NCBI RefSeq assembly: GCF_964204865.1
Contig: NC_135252.1
Coordinates: 18,807,383 to 18,871,382, forward strand
Reading direction: 5' to 3'
DNA: 64,000 bases
DNA from: Styela clava
Lineage: Eukaryota > Chordata > Ascidiacea > Stolidobranchia > Styelidae
Shown: piece by piece, positions 23,787 to 36,348 of the stretch
Layout: every line of letters starts with the position of its first letter
How positions within the stretch are numbered: position 1 is the first letter of the stretch
Notes under the pieces: generated by a model
What the model was told of the DNA's origin: nothing
The model's database searches: none
Seen by the model: only the letters and a program-made list of their open reading frames with translations
Translations under genes and position numbers: made by a program

Positions 23787-24603
23787 TCATAAAAAGCACA
23801 TAAATTTCCATTTTCTTCTGTATTCATTCAGTTTTTTGTTTAGTTGAGCAATGGATTCCTCTCGGTTCCTGATTTCTTTCTTTAGTTTTATACTGTTTTC
23901 TCGTTCGTTATGAATTTCCTTTTCCAACTGCCCGATTGATTCCTGGACTTTAGACATGTCCATGCTCATTATTTTCTGTTCAAGCTTGAGTTCCATCTAA
24001 ATATCAATTTTGTTACAAATCCATCAAAACAGCTAGTTTTTATTTAGTGGGTATGGTAACCTAGTGACTAAGGCAATCTAGGACTTAACTATGTTCCGTA
24101 TGTTGGCATTGCAGAGTACAAAGTCCATGCTTGCCATAGATTAGCAGTGGTTCCTGTTATAAGGCTTTGTTTGGAGGCGAAGAGCAAATAAAACACCATT
24201 CAATCACAATTGTATTCTCTAAATGGATATCCCAGCATGCCACATATTTGTGTTCAATTTAATAAGTATACTTTGAAATTTTCCTGATATTGACGACACT
24301 TACCTCAATCTTGTTCAACTCGTCTATGCGTTCCCTGCATCTTTCAAGTCTCAACTCCGTCAAATTAATGTTTTCTCTCTCCCTTTTTAGATCATTTGTC
24401 AGATCGTCATTTTGCTTTTCGACTTGCTCCACTCTCAATTTTTTGATATTCAATTCATTCTCAAGAGCATGAAACTTTTCCACCATTGGATCAGCAATCA
24501 CCCCTGCACCTTTCAAGGCACCTTCTGTAGCCTCCTTCGCCTTCATTGCAGTCTTTAGTACGGTTTCCATTGATTTGTTAATCAGGCCACAAATATTCGC
24601 CAC
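23787..24603 (-). CDS. Short coiled-coil protein (two visible exons, 5' end uncertain)
   Basis: Exon 24603-24304 ends at a GTAAGTG donor in phase 0. Exon 23996-23787 follows a TTTAG acceptor and reads straight on to a TGA stop. The first ATG in frame is at 24570 and would give 158 residues. The frame is open further up to a possible TTCCAAAG acceptor just before 24603, so upstream exons may exist. Residues after about 35 form a long, strongly charged coiled coil (repeats such as LRVEQVEKQNDDL and IGQLEKEI) with few aromatic residues and no Cys-rich or enzymatic motif. No family is recognised. Its phase-0 exon style and helical nature resemble the gene at 62.0-52.7 kb, but I see no clear sequence identity between them. 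Confidence 0.6.
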
Positions 24604-24609
24604 TTTGGA

Positions 24610-26769
24610 ATAAAAGCAAGTACCTATTCCATCTAGTCGACTGGTTAATAACTGTAGTATTACTTGCTGACACTGTCCATCCTATTATGTATATTGTCAT
24701 ACTAAGTAAATACACCAATTTGTTTGCTGAACAAAGTGAGACATGATGTTGTCGAGCAAACAGCTGTACGTTTAAAAAACAGATGAGTTCAGATTGTCCT
24801 GGGCAATTTACTGGTTTTGTGTTATGGCACAAATAAAGACTGTTTTATCCATAAATAATTAGGTTTGAACAGACCGTTCAAGGTATGATTGGAAACGTTC
24901 CTGACTATTCGATAGACCTAATGTACGAAGTATGTGTAATTTATTCTGAGCCCCGCTATAGCACAAAACTTGTTAACACACAAAACAATAACTGGACGGA
25001 AATTGCCAAAACACCATACACACGACATAAGAGCAACATGCTCCATACTTTTGGTTCGTGGACTTATTAGGCCAGATTGCTTCAGATTTTCAGCTAGGCA
25101 GAAAAAAATATAACACTCCATTCAGTTAGTTCAAAAATATTCAGCACACGCGCAAACAATATGAACTTGCGTGTAGATCGGACAAATTTAATAACAAAGG
25201 GAAAACTTTGGGAGTCGGATGTATTTACTTTGAAAGGGGATGTTTTAACTATGTGCATAATTTATTTCTCTAATATACCTACAACTAAATATTAAAAAAT
25301 GAACTATGGTTTACGGAGAAAGTATGACATTCGCCATTCGGGTGTCAGACTTATTCAAGAAGATGATGAAAAAGGCTGCAAAATTCAGTCTGAAGTTCAA
25401 ACAAATAGATTGATAGTAGATAGTACTTTGTAATAGCAGCTGCTTAGCGTAAGTGACGTAACTTGCGTAACGTTCGTCTCTATAAATTTTATAAAGTATA
25501 TTAGTCTCTATAAAGCTTCTTATTCAAATTCATTTCAATTATTTTGGATTTTTTTTCATTTATTAGCTAACAGACTACAGGTATCAACAGGTACAGATAT
25601 CACAAAATGAGAAAAACAAAATATACAATGAAATACCTGAAATCTGAAGATAAACCAGACGTTTCTAATTGTACAAGTCTGCTGTAACGATTCTGTCTGT
25701 AGTAGCAAGTCTATGCGTGCCACTTTCTCACATACATAGTTCATTTTCTTGTGATTTACGTTTGTTATGTAATAAAATTTCACTGGACAATCAATTTTTT
25801 TCTGTAATCACCACATAAAAACCGCAGCCACATTTTATTTTCGTTTTTTTTTTTCAGTTCTAGTTTGTATTTCTTTGTTGTATTGCCATGATCTTCTTTT
25901 GATCATTGTCTCACGTTTTAAAATTGATTTGAAAGGCATTGCCCGATTTTACACTTTGTCTTACTTTTATTGTGTTCCTATGACTGTTTTTGGTAGACGG
26001 GCACGTAATTGTACAATTCTAATCTTTTCATCAAGTTATGCCTGTCCTTGAGGTCCTCTGCATTTTGTTTGTCCGTTTGTTGTTGTTTTGTTTCTTTCAG
26101 AGTGACCAAAATAAATTGATTGAACCCTAAATTTAAGTACAATCTTTAAAATACTGTCTCAGTTTTCTGTTTGTGGTCAGTTCTGTAGACGAAAGATCGA
26201 AATAAAATTGCATCGTATAACTGCATTCGACACTCAGTGCACTGCTGCAACTGTCACCGAGCATAATATGCTCATTGTCTTATCTTAACCGGATATATCG
26301 ACAGTGCTACAGTATCACCAGTTTCTTGAGCATTAAAATGCAAATAATGGTGCGCTAAATTTGAAAATATTGGTCGTCACACATGGTAATTATAAAGGTT
26401 CAATTGTCATTACATTGACTTGCAATATTATTTATGAGTTGAACATTTGTTGGCAATAATCACTGAACTGGAAATATATGGAACGATCTTCTCTCTCGTT
26501 TTGCGTTGTCGCTGCGCGGGACAATTTGATCGCCGCCATCTTGGCACTTATGCTTCCAAACTTTCTTCCTGCTGGTAGGGTAGTTCGCTGGTTTTGGCTT
26601 GTTTTTCGTGTTTAAAAGCTGCTAGTTTCATAATTGGGTATTTACGTTCAAACTTCCCTAAGTATAGGTGGCTAGGTTAGTATTTGTCACTAGCTAGTTA
26701 GTATTTTTTTTTTATATTTTAGGCTGACAGTACGATATAGTTACGGAATAGTTTAACTAAAGGTACGGT
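24610..26769. other. Non-coding stretch upstream of the THAP transposase
   Basis: AT-rich, with no supported gene. The last 300 bases are less AT-rich and lead into the first ATG of the transposase at 26770, so they may have held its promoter. I could not identify terminal inverted repeats of the transposon here. Confidence 0.5.
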
Positions 26770-29700
26770 ATGGCATTGCCAAAAAAATCTGAGGCGGAGA
26801 AAATGATTGGAAAAAGTAGCGGTATTGGTACTCAGTGCTCCGCATATGATTGCAAAAAACGTTTTAAAAGGAAGGACTTTCGAAGTGATAGCGAGGGAGA
26901 TGATGACGAGGAAAGTGTGCTGAAACGAAAATATCCAAGGACATTTCATAAGTAAGAAAAATAGCCCAGCAGTTTGTGTTAACAATATCAGTTTTCAGTT
27001 GTCTGCCAGTGTGTGTTTTAGCAATTTGTTCATAGCCTGCTAAACATTGTAAAAGATAAAGCTAGTTTTATTATCATGATATACAGATATATGTTAGAGT
27101 AAATGCATACAGGTATAGCTGTCTCGGTACAGTATTGAGGCTCGTCTTCTGTAACTATAAGGTCAGAAGTCAGTTTGTAGTAAAGTTGTAATTTAGTCAA
27201 AGTTGTTGGAAAAATTGTATAAGCATTTAAATCATTTGGGCTGAAGGCGACAGCAAGTTTATAACATACAAAGTGGTCAACAATTTAGCGCATAAAACTA
27301 TTATTGACTAGAAAAGAGCGTTTTTGACTATACAGATAGACTATGTTAAATCCAAATTCTGGTTCTGGCCTGCTTCAATTCAAGTAGCTCAAATCCGAAT
27401 AAATTGTGCACTTACTGCATGAAATGATTATCAGTTCTTTTTTGCTCATACATAATTAACAATATTTTTCTCAGATTTCCTTTGAATAAGGCACTTTGCG
27501 AGAAGTGGGTAACTGCTTTGCGGAGGGCGAATTGGATTCCAACTAGTTCTTCACGTTTGTGCTCTGACCATTTTAAAGAGAGCGATATTAAGAGAACCGG
27601 GCAACGCACAAGAATTAAGGACAATGCTGTTCCGACCCGATTCAAAGCATTTCCAAAATATTTAAGAAAGGTATGCATAAGATAAACAACAAATTGAATC
27701 CTCAATAACTTTAAATGTTGTACCCAAAGCGACAAAAAATCCTGTCACATATTTTAATGGGTGTTTTTTTCATATATCGGGCAATTAAGATCACTATAGC
27801 ATGCAGATACCTAGTATTTTAGCTTATGGTAATAGACTTGATCTGTTATGTATTTTAATTTTTAGTTTATCGGAATAACTATATAAAATCATCTGTTTAT
27901 GTGATGTGTGAGATTTTTTTTTACAACAAATGCCTTCTAAATTTTTTAAAATTCTCGTTTTTTGCCACATGCTTCGGTTCAACGCATCTAAAGTGGGACA
28001 TGCTCATGATCATCAAAATTTCTTGCAGGTCAACGAACAGCGAAAGTCATCGACAAAAAGAAAATTTCATTCATGTGTAAGGCAGAAGTGGTCAGTGCAG
28101 GAGAAATTTAACAATGTGCTCCATGACCACTCATATTCACAGGTCATTGCTTCACCTACAAAGTTAAAAAAATTAAATCTCAGCTTACAACATTTAAAAG
28201 CAGTAAGAAAACGTCTCCGGCTTTGCCAAAAAAAAACATATCGATTGCAAAAACATGTAAAATCTCTTGAAACGGTGCTAAAGTCCCTGAGAAAGAAAAA
28301 CTTGGTGAGTGCTTCATGTGAAGAAAGTCTACAGCGATCTATACCTTCATCAATCTTCAATAGAATTTTAATGAATTTACAAACTGGAAAAGGCGTCAAA
28401 TATCCCAAGGAGCTAAAAACTTTTGCTATGACTTTACAGTTCTATTCAAATAAAGCGTATCAATATGTGCGGAAAGTCTTAAATCTGGCTTTACCACATC
28501 CAAGCGTAATAAGAAAATGGTACCAGAAACTTCCAGCTGAGCCTGGTTTCACAAAAATTGCATTTGATGCGATCCGGCTGAAGGTGAGTGCTGCATCGCA
28601 CCCATTGATTTGTGCTATGATGATTGATGAAATGGAAACATGTTGCTTGGGATGGAGAAAGGTCCCATTGATTTGTGCTATGATGATTGATGAAATGGAA
28701 ACATGTTGCTTGGGATGGAGAAAGGTATCGAGGCTTTGTTGACCTGGGAAATGCTGAAAATCAGGATGATTCTGCCCCACTTGCCAAGGAAGCTCTTGTT
28801 TTGATGGCTGTTTGTGTGAATGGGTCCTGGAAAGTACCTTTGGAATATTTTCTCATTAATGGATTGACCGGAGAAGAAAGAGCAAACATCATACAGATTG
28901 GGATTCAAAGATTGAGTGAAACTGGAGCCAAGGTGGTATCCTTAACTTGTGACGGGCCATCTTGTCATTTTTCAATGCTCTCTCAGTTAGGAGTTGTTGC
29001 CTCGCATGTAAGCATGCAATCATATTTTTACTCATCCTTCGTGCCCATCTGAGCGGATTTATGTTTTCATGGACGTTTGTCACATGCTTAAATTAGTCCG
29101 AAACACCCTTGCACCATGCAAGTTGATATTGCTGCTCAAACCCTGAGCAGCAGTGTTGCAGATGCGATCGAATACTCTGATACGGTGCTGAAATTCAAGC
29201 AGTTTAGTGGAAGCAACTGTAAAATTTATCAGAATTTTTGACCAGCTTTTTGATGTGCTAAATTCCAGAAATCCCTTCGCTAAACGATTTAAGGAGCCAC
29301 TAAGACCTTCAAATAAGCATATTTGGTAACCATTCATGAATCAAGCATGTGCATACATTGCACAGTTGAAGGATTCTTCAGGAAGACCAATCTTGATGTC
29401 AAGAAGAAAAACTGGCTTTATTGGCTTTTTGTTATCTGTATCCAGTGCAAAAGGCGTGTTCAATGACTTGGTCACTTCAAAATATTTAAAATATCTTTTA
29501 ATGTACAAATTTAGTCCGGATCATTTGGAACTCTTTTTCTGTGCTGTAAGAGGTGCTGGGGGATTCAATAATAATCCAACTGTGCAACAATTTACTTCTG
29601 CCTATAAACGACTGCTTATGAGAAGTGGGGTAAAAGGCACAGGAGGGAACTGTGAGCCCCAGGATGCAACAAGCATTTTGAATGTTTTGGACAGCTTCAG

Positions 29701-30322
29701 TCTGACTAATCATAATATGAGTTTAAGCTCAGTATATTTTATGAAGAAATATGACCTTGAACCACGGACTCCACTAACTTCTGACCATGACTATGCTGAC
29801 ATACCTAACACAATCAGGTTGTCAGAATACAAGCTTCAAATAATCAAATATATTGCAGGATTTGTTGCAAAGAGGCTGCGAGATACCATGTTTTGCATAA
29901 AATGCAAGGAGGCTCTCGTATCATCTACTGATCATACTTCAAGTTTAATATATTTTAAAAACCGTGGAGGATTAACAGTTCCGTCAGCAAGTGTTATAAA
30001 AGTTTGTAGAGAAACTGAAAAATGTTTTCAAAGAATATTAGCTACCTCTGGAGGTAGACTGCCCTAATCCCCTGGGCTCATCAATGCTATCGTTATTGCA
30101 GTGCAAGATGGTTTAATCGATAAGCCTATTTTTCCCGACCTTGTAAACCACTGGCGCGATACAGGGTTTGGTGATTGCCATATTAGTTTGATGGGGAAGG
30201 CCATTATTAAAGCATATTGTGGCATAAGGGCCAAACATATGGCACGAGAGTTTAATGACCAAGCTTCTGCAGTTAATGTAAGAAAAAAATTGTCAAAGTT
30301 AATTATATTTCAGCACCAGTGA
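26770..30322 (+). pseudogene. THAP-domain P-element/THAP9-like transposase, decayed
   Basis: Exon 1 (26770-26951) and exon 2 (27475-27670) join in phase 2 to give a THAP zinc finger: CSAYDC near the N terminus, then W, and SSRLCSDHF. Exon 3 starts at 28029 after a TTGCAG acceptor. It encodes a basic helical stretch, then the P-element transposase core, with CAMMIDEM, AWDGERYRGFVDLG, LTCDGPSCHF, FMDVCHMLKLVRN, RKTGFIGFL and PDHLELFFCAVRGAGGFNNN in the expected order. The gene is broken: a frame change within a 63-bp tandem duplication (28601-28726), a frame change at a T run near 29026, one or more between 29200 and 29335, and an in-frame TAA at 30065-30067, after which the same frame runs to 30322. 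An AATAAA lies just downstream near 30379. Family and order of motifs are clear. Loss of function is inferred from the breaks. Confidence 0.9.
28601..28726 (+). repeat. 63-bp exact tandem duplication inside the transposase
   Basis: 28601-28663 and 28664-28726 are the same 63 bases (beginning cccattgatttgtgctatga). The repeat is a multiple of three, so it adds 21 residues without shifting the frame. However, the frame must still change within it to reach the conserved AWDGERYRGF block. The identity of the copies indicates a recent event. Confidence 0.95.
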
Positions 30323-30882
30323 GGAAAATTTTTCGTCATTTTCTCAACAGGTCATGCATTGGCAATGAATAATTTTAAAATAAAGTTATTAAACAAGGTC
30401 AATCATTGTCTATTTGTATCACATTTTTCATCCTGGCATGGCCAAAATTACGTAATGTGGGTGATAATTTGGAACGGAAACCTAAAATAAATTTTAAGTT
30501 TAAAATTTGTTTTAAGAAGTATTTCCAGTCTTTTCTGAACAAGTACTGATTCATACCTTTTATCTCGTACGTTTTCATTTGTGCGATATAAAATGAAACG
30601 CTTTTTTTGCCACTACTGTTTTCAATTTTGTCCTATTTGTGTCATTACTATTGTTTCACGATTATTAGTTACAATAAATTAACATGCTTTATTATAGGTA
30701 TAATGTAAAATGTGAACCGCCAACCTTATTCATGTGGGGGAGATGTTTACTTAGTGTGTGTTATTATTTGTTTGGTTTGTTGGCTAATGACTGGATGTTA
30801 AATAAACTTCGCTATCTATCCAAGTTTTCTGATTCTTATTATATTACAGAGGTGTGGCCAAAACTGAATAGGCTATACAGAA

Positions 30883-31278
30883 TACCGTATTTGCTCGTTT
30901 AATAGCCCGGGCGCTTATTTTTTTAAACAAACTCACTAACCGGGCCCTTATTCAAACCGGCGCTTATTCAAGCAGGGGCGCTTGTTATTTTTAAAGTAAA
31001 ATTATACACAAAAATTACGGTACCGGTATCTTTGAAGACAAATATTTGACGACATTAATCCTTTTTCCATGTCAAACGCAAATTATTCACGTCTTAAGAG
31101 TAATTCCCTCATATTACGCTTCTTATTTCCTATTGCTCTTTACCACTGAAAAATCAGCTTTCACACCGGGCGGGTATTCAAGCACCGGCCCGTATTTATT
31201 TTTATGTCCTGTTCACACGGGCGGCTATTCAAACGGGCGCTTAATCAAGACCGGGCGGTTAAACGAGCATATACGGTA
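30883..31278. mobile_element. MITE with TACCGTAT-type inverted ends
   Basis: The left end reads taccgtatttgctcgtttaa. The right end in reverse reads taccgtatatgctcgtttaa and is followed by a ccgcccggtc-like block matching the left tagcccgggcgc. The interior holds several gggcgcttat-type motifs in both orientations. There is no coding content. Confidence 0.8.
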
Positions 31279-31279
31279 T

Positions 31280-33202
31280 GTTATGAAGTTTTTTTGAACT
31301 TTGGAAATCGAATATATTCTAAATTGGAAACAACTTCATTTGGAAAATTACAATAATCAATGTCTTAGCTCCGATAACATTTTAATTAGCAAAAAATGGT
31401 ATTAAGGCGCACAAAATATGAAGCCGGGCTAGGTAAACTATGGCCAAATACAAGAAAATGGGTTGGCGATTCCGGTAAGCCACTCGGAGCAATGTAGCCT
31501 ACTGTGTGATTGGTTAGGCAATATTATTCATCCACGATTAATGCAAAATGAAAAATTAGCACGGTATGGCGAGCTTGGATGTATTAGCGTTTCATACATA
31601 ATAAGAAACGAATCAAGCGAATATACAAAAAAAATCGACGCAAATAATTGGTATCTGTCAAATCCCATATGAAATACATTACGCGCTACGCAAAATTTGG
31701 AAGTCTAACGTCAAAACGAGAGAGGCTTCAAATGGTCCCGCGAAAACGAGAGAGAAGCACACTCTATATTTATATATCTCTGTGGCAATAATGAGGACAT
31801 TTTAAATTATTTTAGACTCCGAACACTACTATTTTCGAACAGTGACACCTAACGATTTATATTTTCCATTTTCATCCAGCACTGTTAGCACTAAAGAGCT
31901 TTTGAATTTTATCCGGCGCAGTCATCGCTGGACTCCAGGACTATCAGCATTCGTCAAGTACGAAGTACCGGTACCGTGCCGGGACCGGCACGGTGAACCT
32001 GTAACACGTACCCGAATGTTACCCATACAGTAGTATTGTTTTGTCACAGAGTTTAGACTTTTTCAACTATTATACTTCAGGAGATCATGCCCCTCTGCCT
32101 CTGGAATAAATACCGGTACCGAAATATGATATCGGTACCGTGCCAGTACTGGTACCGGTAGTCCAGTACCGTAACTAGGATTGTTTTATGTTTACTCCTT
32201 TCTGTTGTCAAAAATAATTTTACCCCTTATTTCTGTATTTACTTGTCATTCTTGTTTTTTTATGTATTTTTATCTGTAAATCTGTGTGAATATTTCAAAT
32301 GCTGCCTTCAAATTTTGATATTTTCATGTAGCAAGTGCACGGCACACTAGCTACAAATCGGATGACATTGTCCCATTCCAGAGAAACCCATTTTACAGAT
32401 GATCAGACACCCCTCTATTGGGAGACGTCTGGACATTGTTGTCCCTCAATAACGGTAATAATACAGTATAATGAAGTTGCGCAAAATACTACAAAAAAGC
32501 GCAATCTAGTAACGGCATCATTGAATTCCTTGGGAAAAAATAATCCGATTTACTGAAGGAAAATTTTTTTTATTGTATCATTCGAGAGTTTTTAGCAAAA
32601 AACGGCAATTTTGGTCATGTTTTGGCCGCGATTAACTTAGATTATTATTTGGACAAGCATGGTGTGGTATGACGCATCTGAAGTGGTCCTATACGCCCCT
32701 CGTTTGTGAGACACATAGAGTCCTTGTTTTATAGAGCTAAATGGAGGGAAATTTTTGGAGTTTGCAGTTCTTCAATCACATGCAATTATGCCTCAATGTG
32801 TTTGCGGCCTTTGCGTTCGCTATGTACCGGACCGTACTTTGTCATTTTTTCAATTTTTATGCGTGCCTCATTTTCCTATCACATGAAACATCCGACGAGC
32901 CTGTCACTGCTGCTCGTCGAGTCTCTTTTGATTATAATTGTTATTATGTGTGTTGTTTTTGGTGAACGAGCATGCGCATTACATGCTATAAACTTTATTC
33001 TTGAGTTTTGCTCATTTTTCAGGCATTTCTATAATATGATTTTTTTTTACCCAGTGTTGTGTTTTCAAAATGCCAAAATAAATTGTATTGTAATGCCTGG
33101 ATTGAATAAGTTCATGGAATTATTGACATAGGTCTGTAGGTACCAGTGCCAGATTTTTGATTTTACTATAAAATCAAGCGAAATTTTTTTGACACCATGT
33201 AT
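31280..33202. other. Non-coding stretch
   Basis: Contains clustered ggtaccggtac-like short palindromes (31965-32175). The 141-codon open frame at 32706-33131 has no recognisable domain, no splice context and a Phe/Cys-rich composition as expected of AT-rich noise. No gene is called. Confidence 0.5.
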
Positions 33203-33210
33203 AATTCTTG

Positions 33211-33663
33211 GGTCTAGTATAGTTTAGTACCACAAGTACTTTCATTGGGCGTAGCATAACGAATTTTGCATATTTATTCCTAACCACCACCTGACTATGC
33301 CATTCAAAAATTACGTCACTACGACGTCACCCTAACGTCATAGGGCTTGCCAAATTATAATTACGATAGCCCGAAATGGCATCTGCGCTTCCGATAACGA
33401 ACTCGCTAAAGCCGGCGATCTCTCTCCCTATCGTGATCGTTGTGACAAGAAAACGAGAGAAATAGCTTGCTCGTTTTCAGGTGATCGTCTGCGCGATTTG
33501 AACGACCATCCGCATACTTTGGTGGGTCTTATTACGTCACTGTGACGTTGAGATGACAGAATTTTTCGGTGACGTAGTCAGGTAAGGGTTAGGATTGACA
33601 TATGCAAAAATTGTTGAGCCAGGCTAACTAGAAGTGCATGTTGTACTAAACTATACCAGACCC
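33211..33663. mobile_element. hAT-type MITE, family C1 (carries CRE-like sites)
   Basis: Flanked by the perfect 8-bp duplication taattctt (33203-33210 and 33664-33671). Imperfect inverted ends: gggtctagtatagtttagta on the left, and gggtctggtatagtttagta read in reverse from the right. The interior contains acgtcactacgacgtcac and gtcactgtgacgt. A second copy with its own 8-bp duplication is at 50126-50573. Confidence 0.9.
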
Positions 33664-34169
33664 TAATTCTTTTTTTTCTTTGCTAACAATGATTTTTTAT
33701 AAGTTCGCTTCAAAGTCTCGATTTTATAAAAAAAAATGCTATTATGTAGCAAACTAGCCATGTTGATTCATCTGGTAACACACACACTTGACCTATGTCA
33801 TAAATTTGACATATTTAATCCGGATATAAGGTTTTGCAGAATATTATACATTGCCTCTAAATTGACATGATGTAATTTATCATGCTTTCGCATTTTTCTC
33901 CTTATTTCTGTAACTAATATGCTGAATTTCTTTTTTTAAATTATCTATCATCTTCAATATAAAGCAATTCTATAAAATTCAATAAAAATTAACTAGTTGA
34001 ACAAATTTTGCAAGAGTTCGCTGCCTCAAAGTTTACTTTATACCAAAAAAAAATGGGTAAAACATTATCACGCCAAATGCGCTGTACTGGGATTCAATTT
34101 TGATACCAAATCATTCACTAGGATTAGAATCTTCATATATTATTCTGAATTCTGACCATAAGTTTATAG

Positions 34170-34265
34170 ATTTTTACTACAGTGTTTTCCCGAGAATAAG
34201 ACTGGTTTTTTTTTAAATTTTTTTCCGAAAAATAACACTAGGGCTTATTTTTGGGGGATGTCTTA
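34170..34265. mobile_element. Fragment of a DNA transposon end
   Basis: Reads cagtgttttcccgagaataa followed by gactgg, and shortly after agggcttatttttgggggat. This resembles the two ends of a small internally deleted element. Boundaries are not determinable. Confidence 0.4.
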
Positions 34266-34488
34266 TATTTTCATTCATCAGAAACAAAATTACAAAGTAG
34301 AGAATTGCCAGATTTTCAAATATATACAAAATATGAAAACCAATATCTATTTCCTAATAAATAACACGTTTTTATTCAAAATGTGAGTAGGTAGGTCAGA
34401 TCTGATTATAGAGATCCACTTTATATATTATTATTCTACTAATTTGAATATCTTTTTATTTAACAATGCAGATTGACTATTAATAAAT

Positions 34489-35808
34489 ATGTCTAGTGTG
34501 TTTGTGCCTCAACATGTTCGTGGAAGCAAAGGTCCTGTTACACAAGAAACTATACAAAAACTTCTGGATGAAAATAGTCATTTAATTCAATGCATTGTTG
34601 ATAATCAAAACAGCGGGAATAGACGAGAATGTGCACAGTATCAGCAAATTCTACATCGCAATCTAGTATGGTTGGCTACTGTCGCTGACTCTAATCAAAG
34701 CAATGCTCAAAACTTGCTAAATCAAACTTCACCCAAACAGGGTATCGGTGGAATGCCAATGCCACAATCGACCAAACTTATGAAATCTGAGGCATCAAGT
34801 TTACTATCTTCTAGTGTGCCAGCACCCGAGACTTCAGCAATAGTAACCCTGCCGAATCAAACTGTCCCAAAAGCAGCAACACCCAAACTGACTGCTGCTA
34901 ATCCTTCTACGGTATCGCCAGCATATGCTTCACCTCACAGATCGTCACCACAAACGAAGACTCCATACAGCCAGCCACAGCAAGGTACTTTTCCAGCGCA
35001 ATATCGCAGATCACCAAACTCTGCTGGAAGCAGAACTCCTATGAGAAGTCCAAGTGACCCAAGTCAGCCTCACACACCCGTCCCACCAGCCCAGCGACAA
35101 TCACCACTAGCTACGACTTCGATGCCCCCTCAGTATCCACCACAACAACAGCCAATGCAGAGTAATATGCCAGTGCCGAACCAGGCCACAACTTCTTTTT
35201 CACACCCACCTCCTGCATCTTATCCACAGTCCCAGGCTTCATACAATCAGCAGCAGCTTGCACCTGCGTCGTACCCTCAGCCTCCACCAGCTTCATCTTA
35301 CTCCCAGCAACAACAAATTCACTATCAGCAGCCTCCTCCCCCCTCATCATACAGTCAAGCACAAGTCTATCCACAGCAGCCACAAGCAGGTCCTTATAAT
35401 CATCAGCCGTCAGGATATGGCCCACCACCCTCTAGTGGCTACCCGCCAAATCAGAGTGCACCTCACCCAGGGCAGTCATCTGCAAACTATCCGCAACAAG
35501 GACCCCAACCCCACCAATATCCAACTTCTACACACCAAGGAATGATGCAGCAACAAGGCCAGCCCCTTCCTTATTATGGGAGACCTGGCCCACCACAGAG
35601 CTCAGCTGGCTACCCAGGATACCCTGTGCCACCAGCCGGGCAACAAATGCCTCCACCTAGTCAGCAGTACACACAACAACAACCCCGTCAGCAGTCTCCA
35701 AACTACTCTGCTCAGTATGCAACGCCACCATCTCAGCAAAGTCCCCATTATAGTCAGCAGCCTACTGCCCCATCACAGGCACCGCAGCAGCAAATGCCTT
35801 ATCAGTAA
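34489..35808 (+). CDS. SS18: SS18 / SYT homologue, BAF chromatin-remodelling subunit, 439 residues
   Basis: Residues 15-75 form the SNH domain of the SS18 family, with the conserved ETIQKLLDENSHLIQCIVDN and a CAQYQQILHRNLVWLATVAD block. The remainder is a QPGY domain: Gln, Pro, Ser and Tyr dominate, with repeated YPQ, SYSQ and GYP units to the C terminus. In known SS18 proteins the SNH domain binds the BRM/BRG1 helicase and the QPGY tail drives self-association and activation in the nucleus. The length is close to the vertebrate protein (about 400-420). The coding region is one uninterrupted exon. A TTTAACAATGCAG acceptor 22 bases before the ATG suggests an upstream untranslated exon, so this need not be a retrocopy. 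The frame is intact. The gene symbol is by family, as I cannot exclude the SS18L1/CREST type. Confidence 0.95.
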   Translation: MSSVFVPQHVRGSKGPVTQETIQKLLDENSHLIQCIVDNQNSGNRRECAQYQQILHRNLVWLATVADSNQSNAQNLLNQTSPKQGIGGMPMPQSTKLMKSEASSLLSSSVPAPETSAIVTLPNQTVPKAATPKLTAANPSTVSPAYASPHRSSPQTKTPYSQPQQGTFPAQYRRSPNSAGSRTPMRSPSDPSQPHTPVPPAQRQSPLATTSMPPQYPPQQQPMQSNMPVPNQATTSFSHPPPASYPQSQASYNQQQLAPASYPQPPPASSYSQQQQIHYQQPPPPSSYSQAQVYPQQPQAGPYNHQPSGYGPPPSSGYPPNQSAPHPGQSSANYPQQGPQPHQYPTSTHQGMMQQQGQPLPYYGRPGPPQSSAGYPGYPVPPAGQQMPPPSQQYTQQQPRQQSPNYSAQYATPPSQQSPHYSQQPTAPSQAPQQQMPYQ

Positions 35809-35920
35809 TCACAACCTGATTGCCATGTTGTTTATGAGATTATACAGTTGTTTTTGTCGTAAATGAAGTATCACATGCTGCCGTAATAACTTGATCATTA
35901 TATTTTTACATATCATTCGA

Positions 35921-35926
35921 AATAAA
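35921..35926 (+). terminator. Polyadenylation signal of the SS18 gene
   Basis: AATAAA about 110 bases after the stop codon at 35806-35808. Confidence 0.65.
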
Positions 35927-36348
35927 AAATCCGGAACGATTTACTGATTATATTGATGAGTTTTTTTTACACACAAGTTGCTTGTGAAAGGGCTTGATAT
36001 TTCGTTGTGCTTCCATACTGTACATTTTGTATTTCAAATATTGTTCCATTACCAAGCGAATCATGATTTGAAAGGGCAATTACAACAATTTGCTTCGGAA
36101 TATCATGAAATTCAAATAGTTCTGTATATTAAATGAATGTTATCATAACAATAATATTAGAACTGTTTTTGCTTGCAATAATCTACGTTCTTTTCTTGAA
36201 TTCTGTGAATTCATCTGTTTTTTAAATTGGACTGTTTTAGATATCGGTGTTTGTCTTTCATAACGTCACGGACTCACTGCCCTAATTTAAGAAAACTTGA
36301 AAACGCTATTTATTTTTAAAGTAATCAAGTCATGGAAATATTATATAG

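Noticed and set aside
32706..33131. 141-codon open frame
   Set aside because: No domain, no believable composition and no splice neighbours. A long frame by chance.
35111..35866. Frames of 95-105 codons over the SS18 gene
   Set aside because: Shadows of the Gln/Pro-rich coding region.
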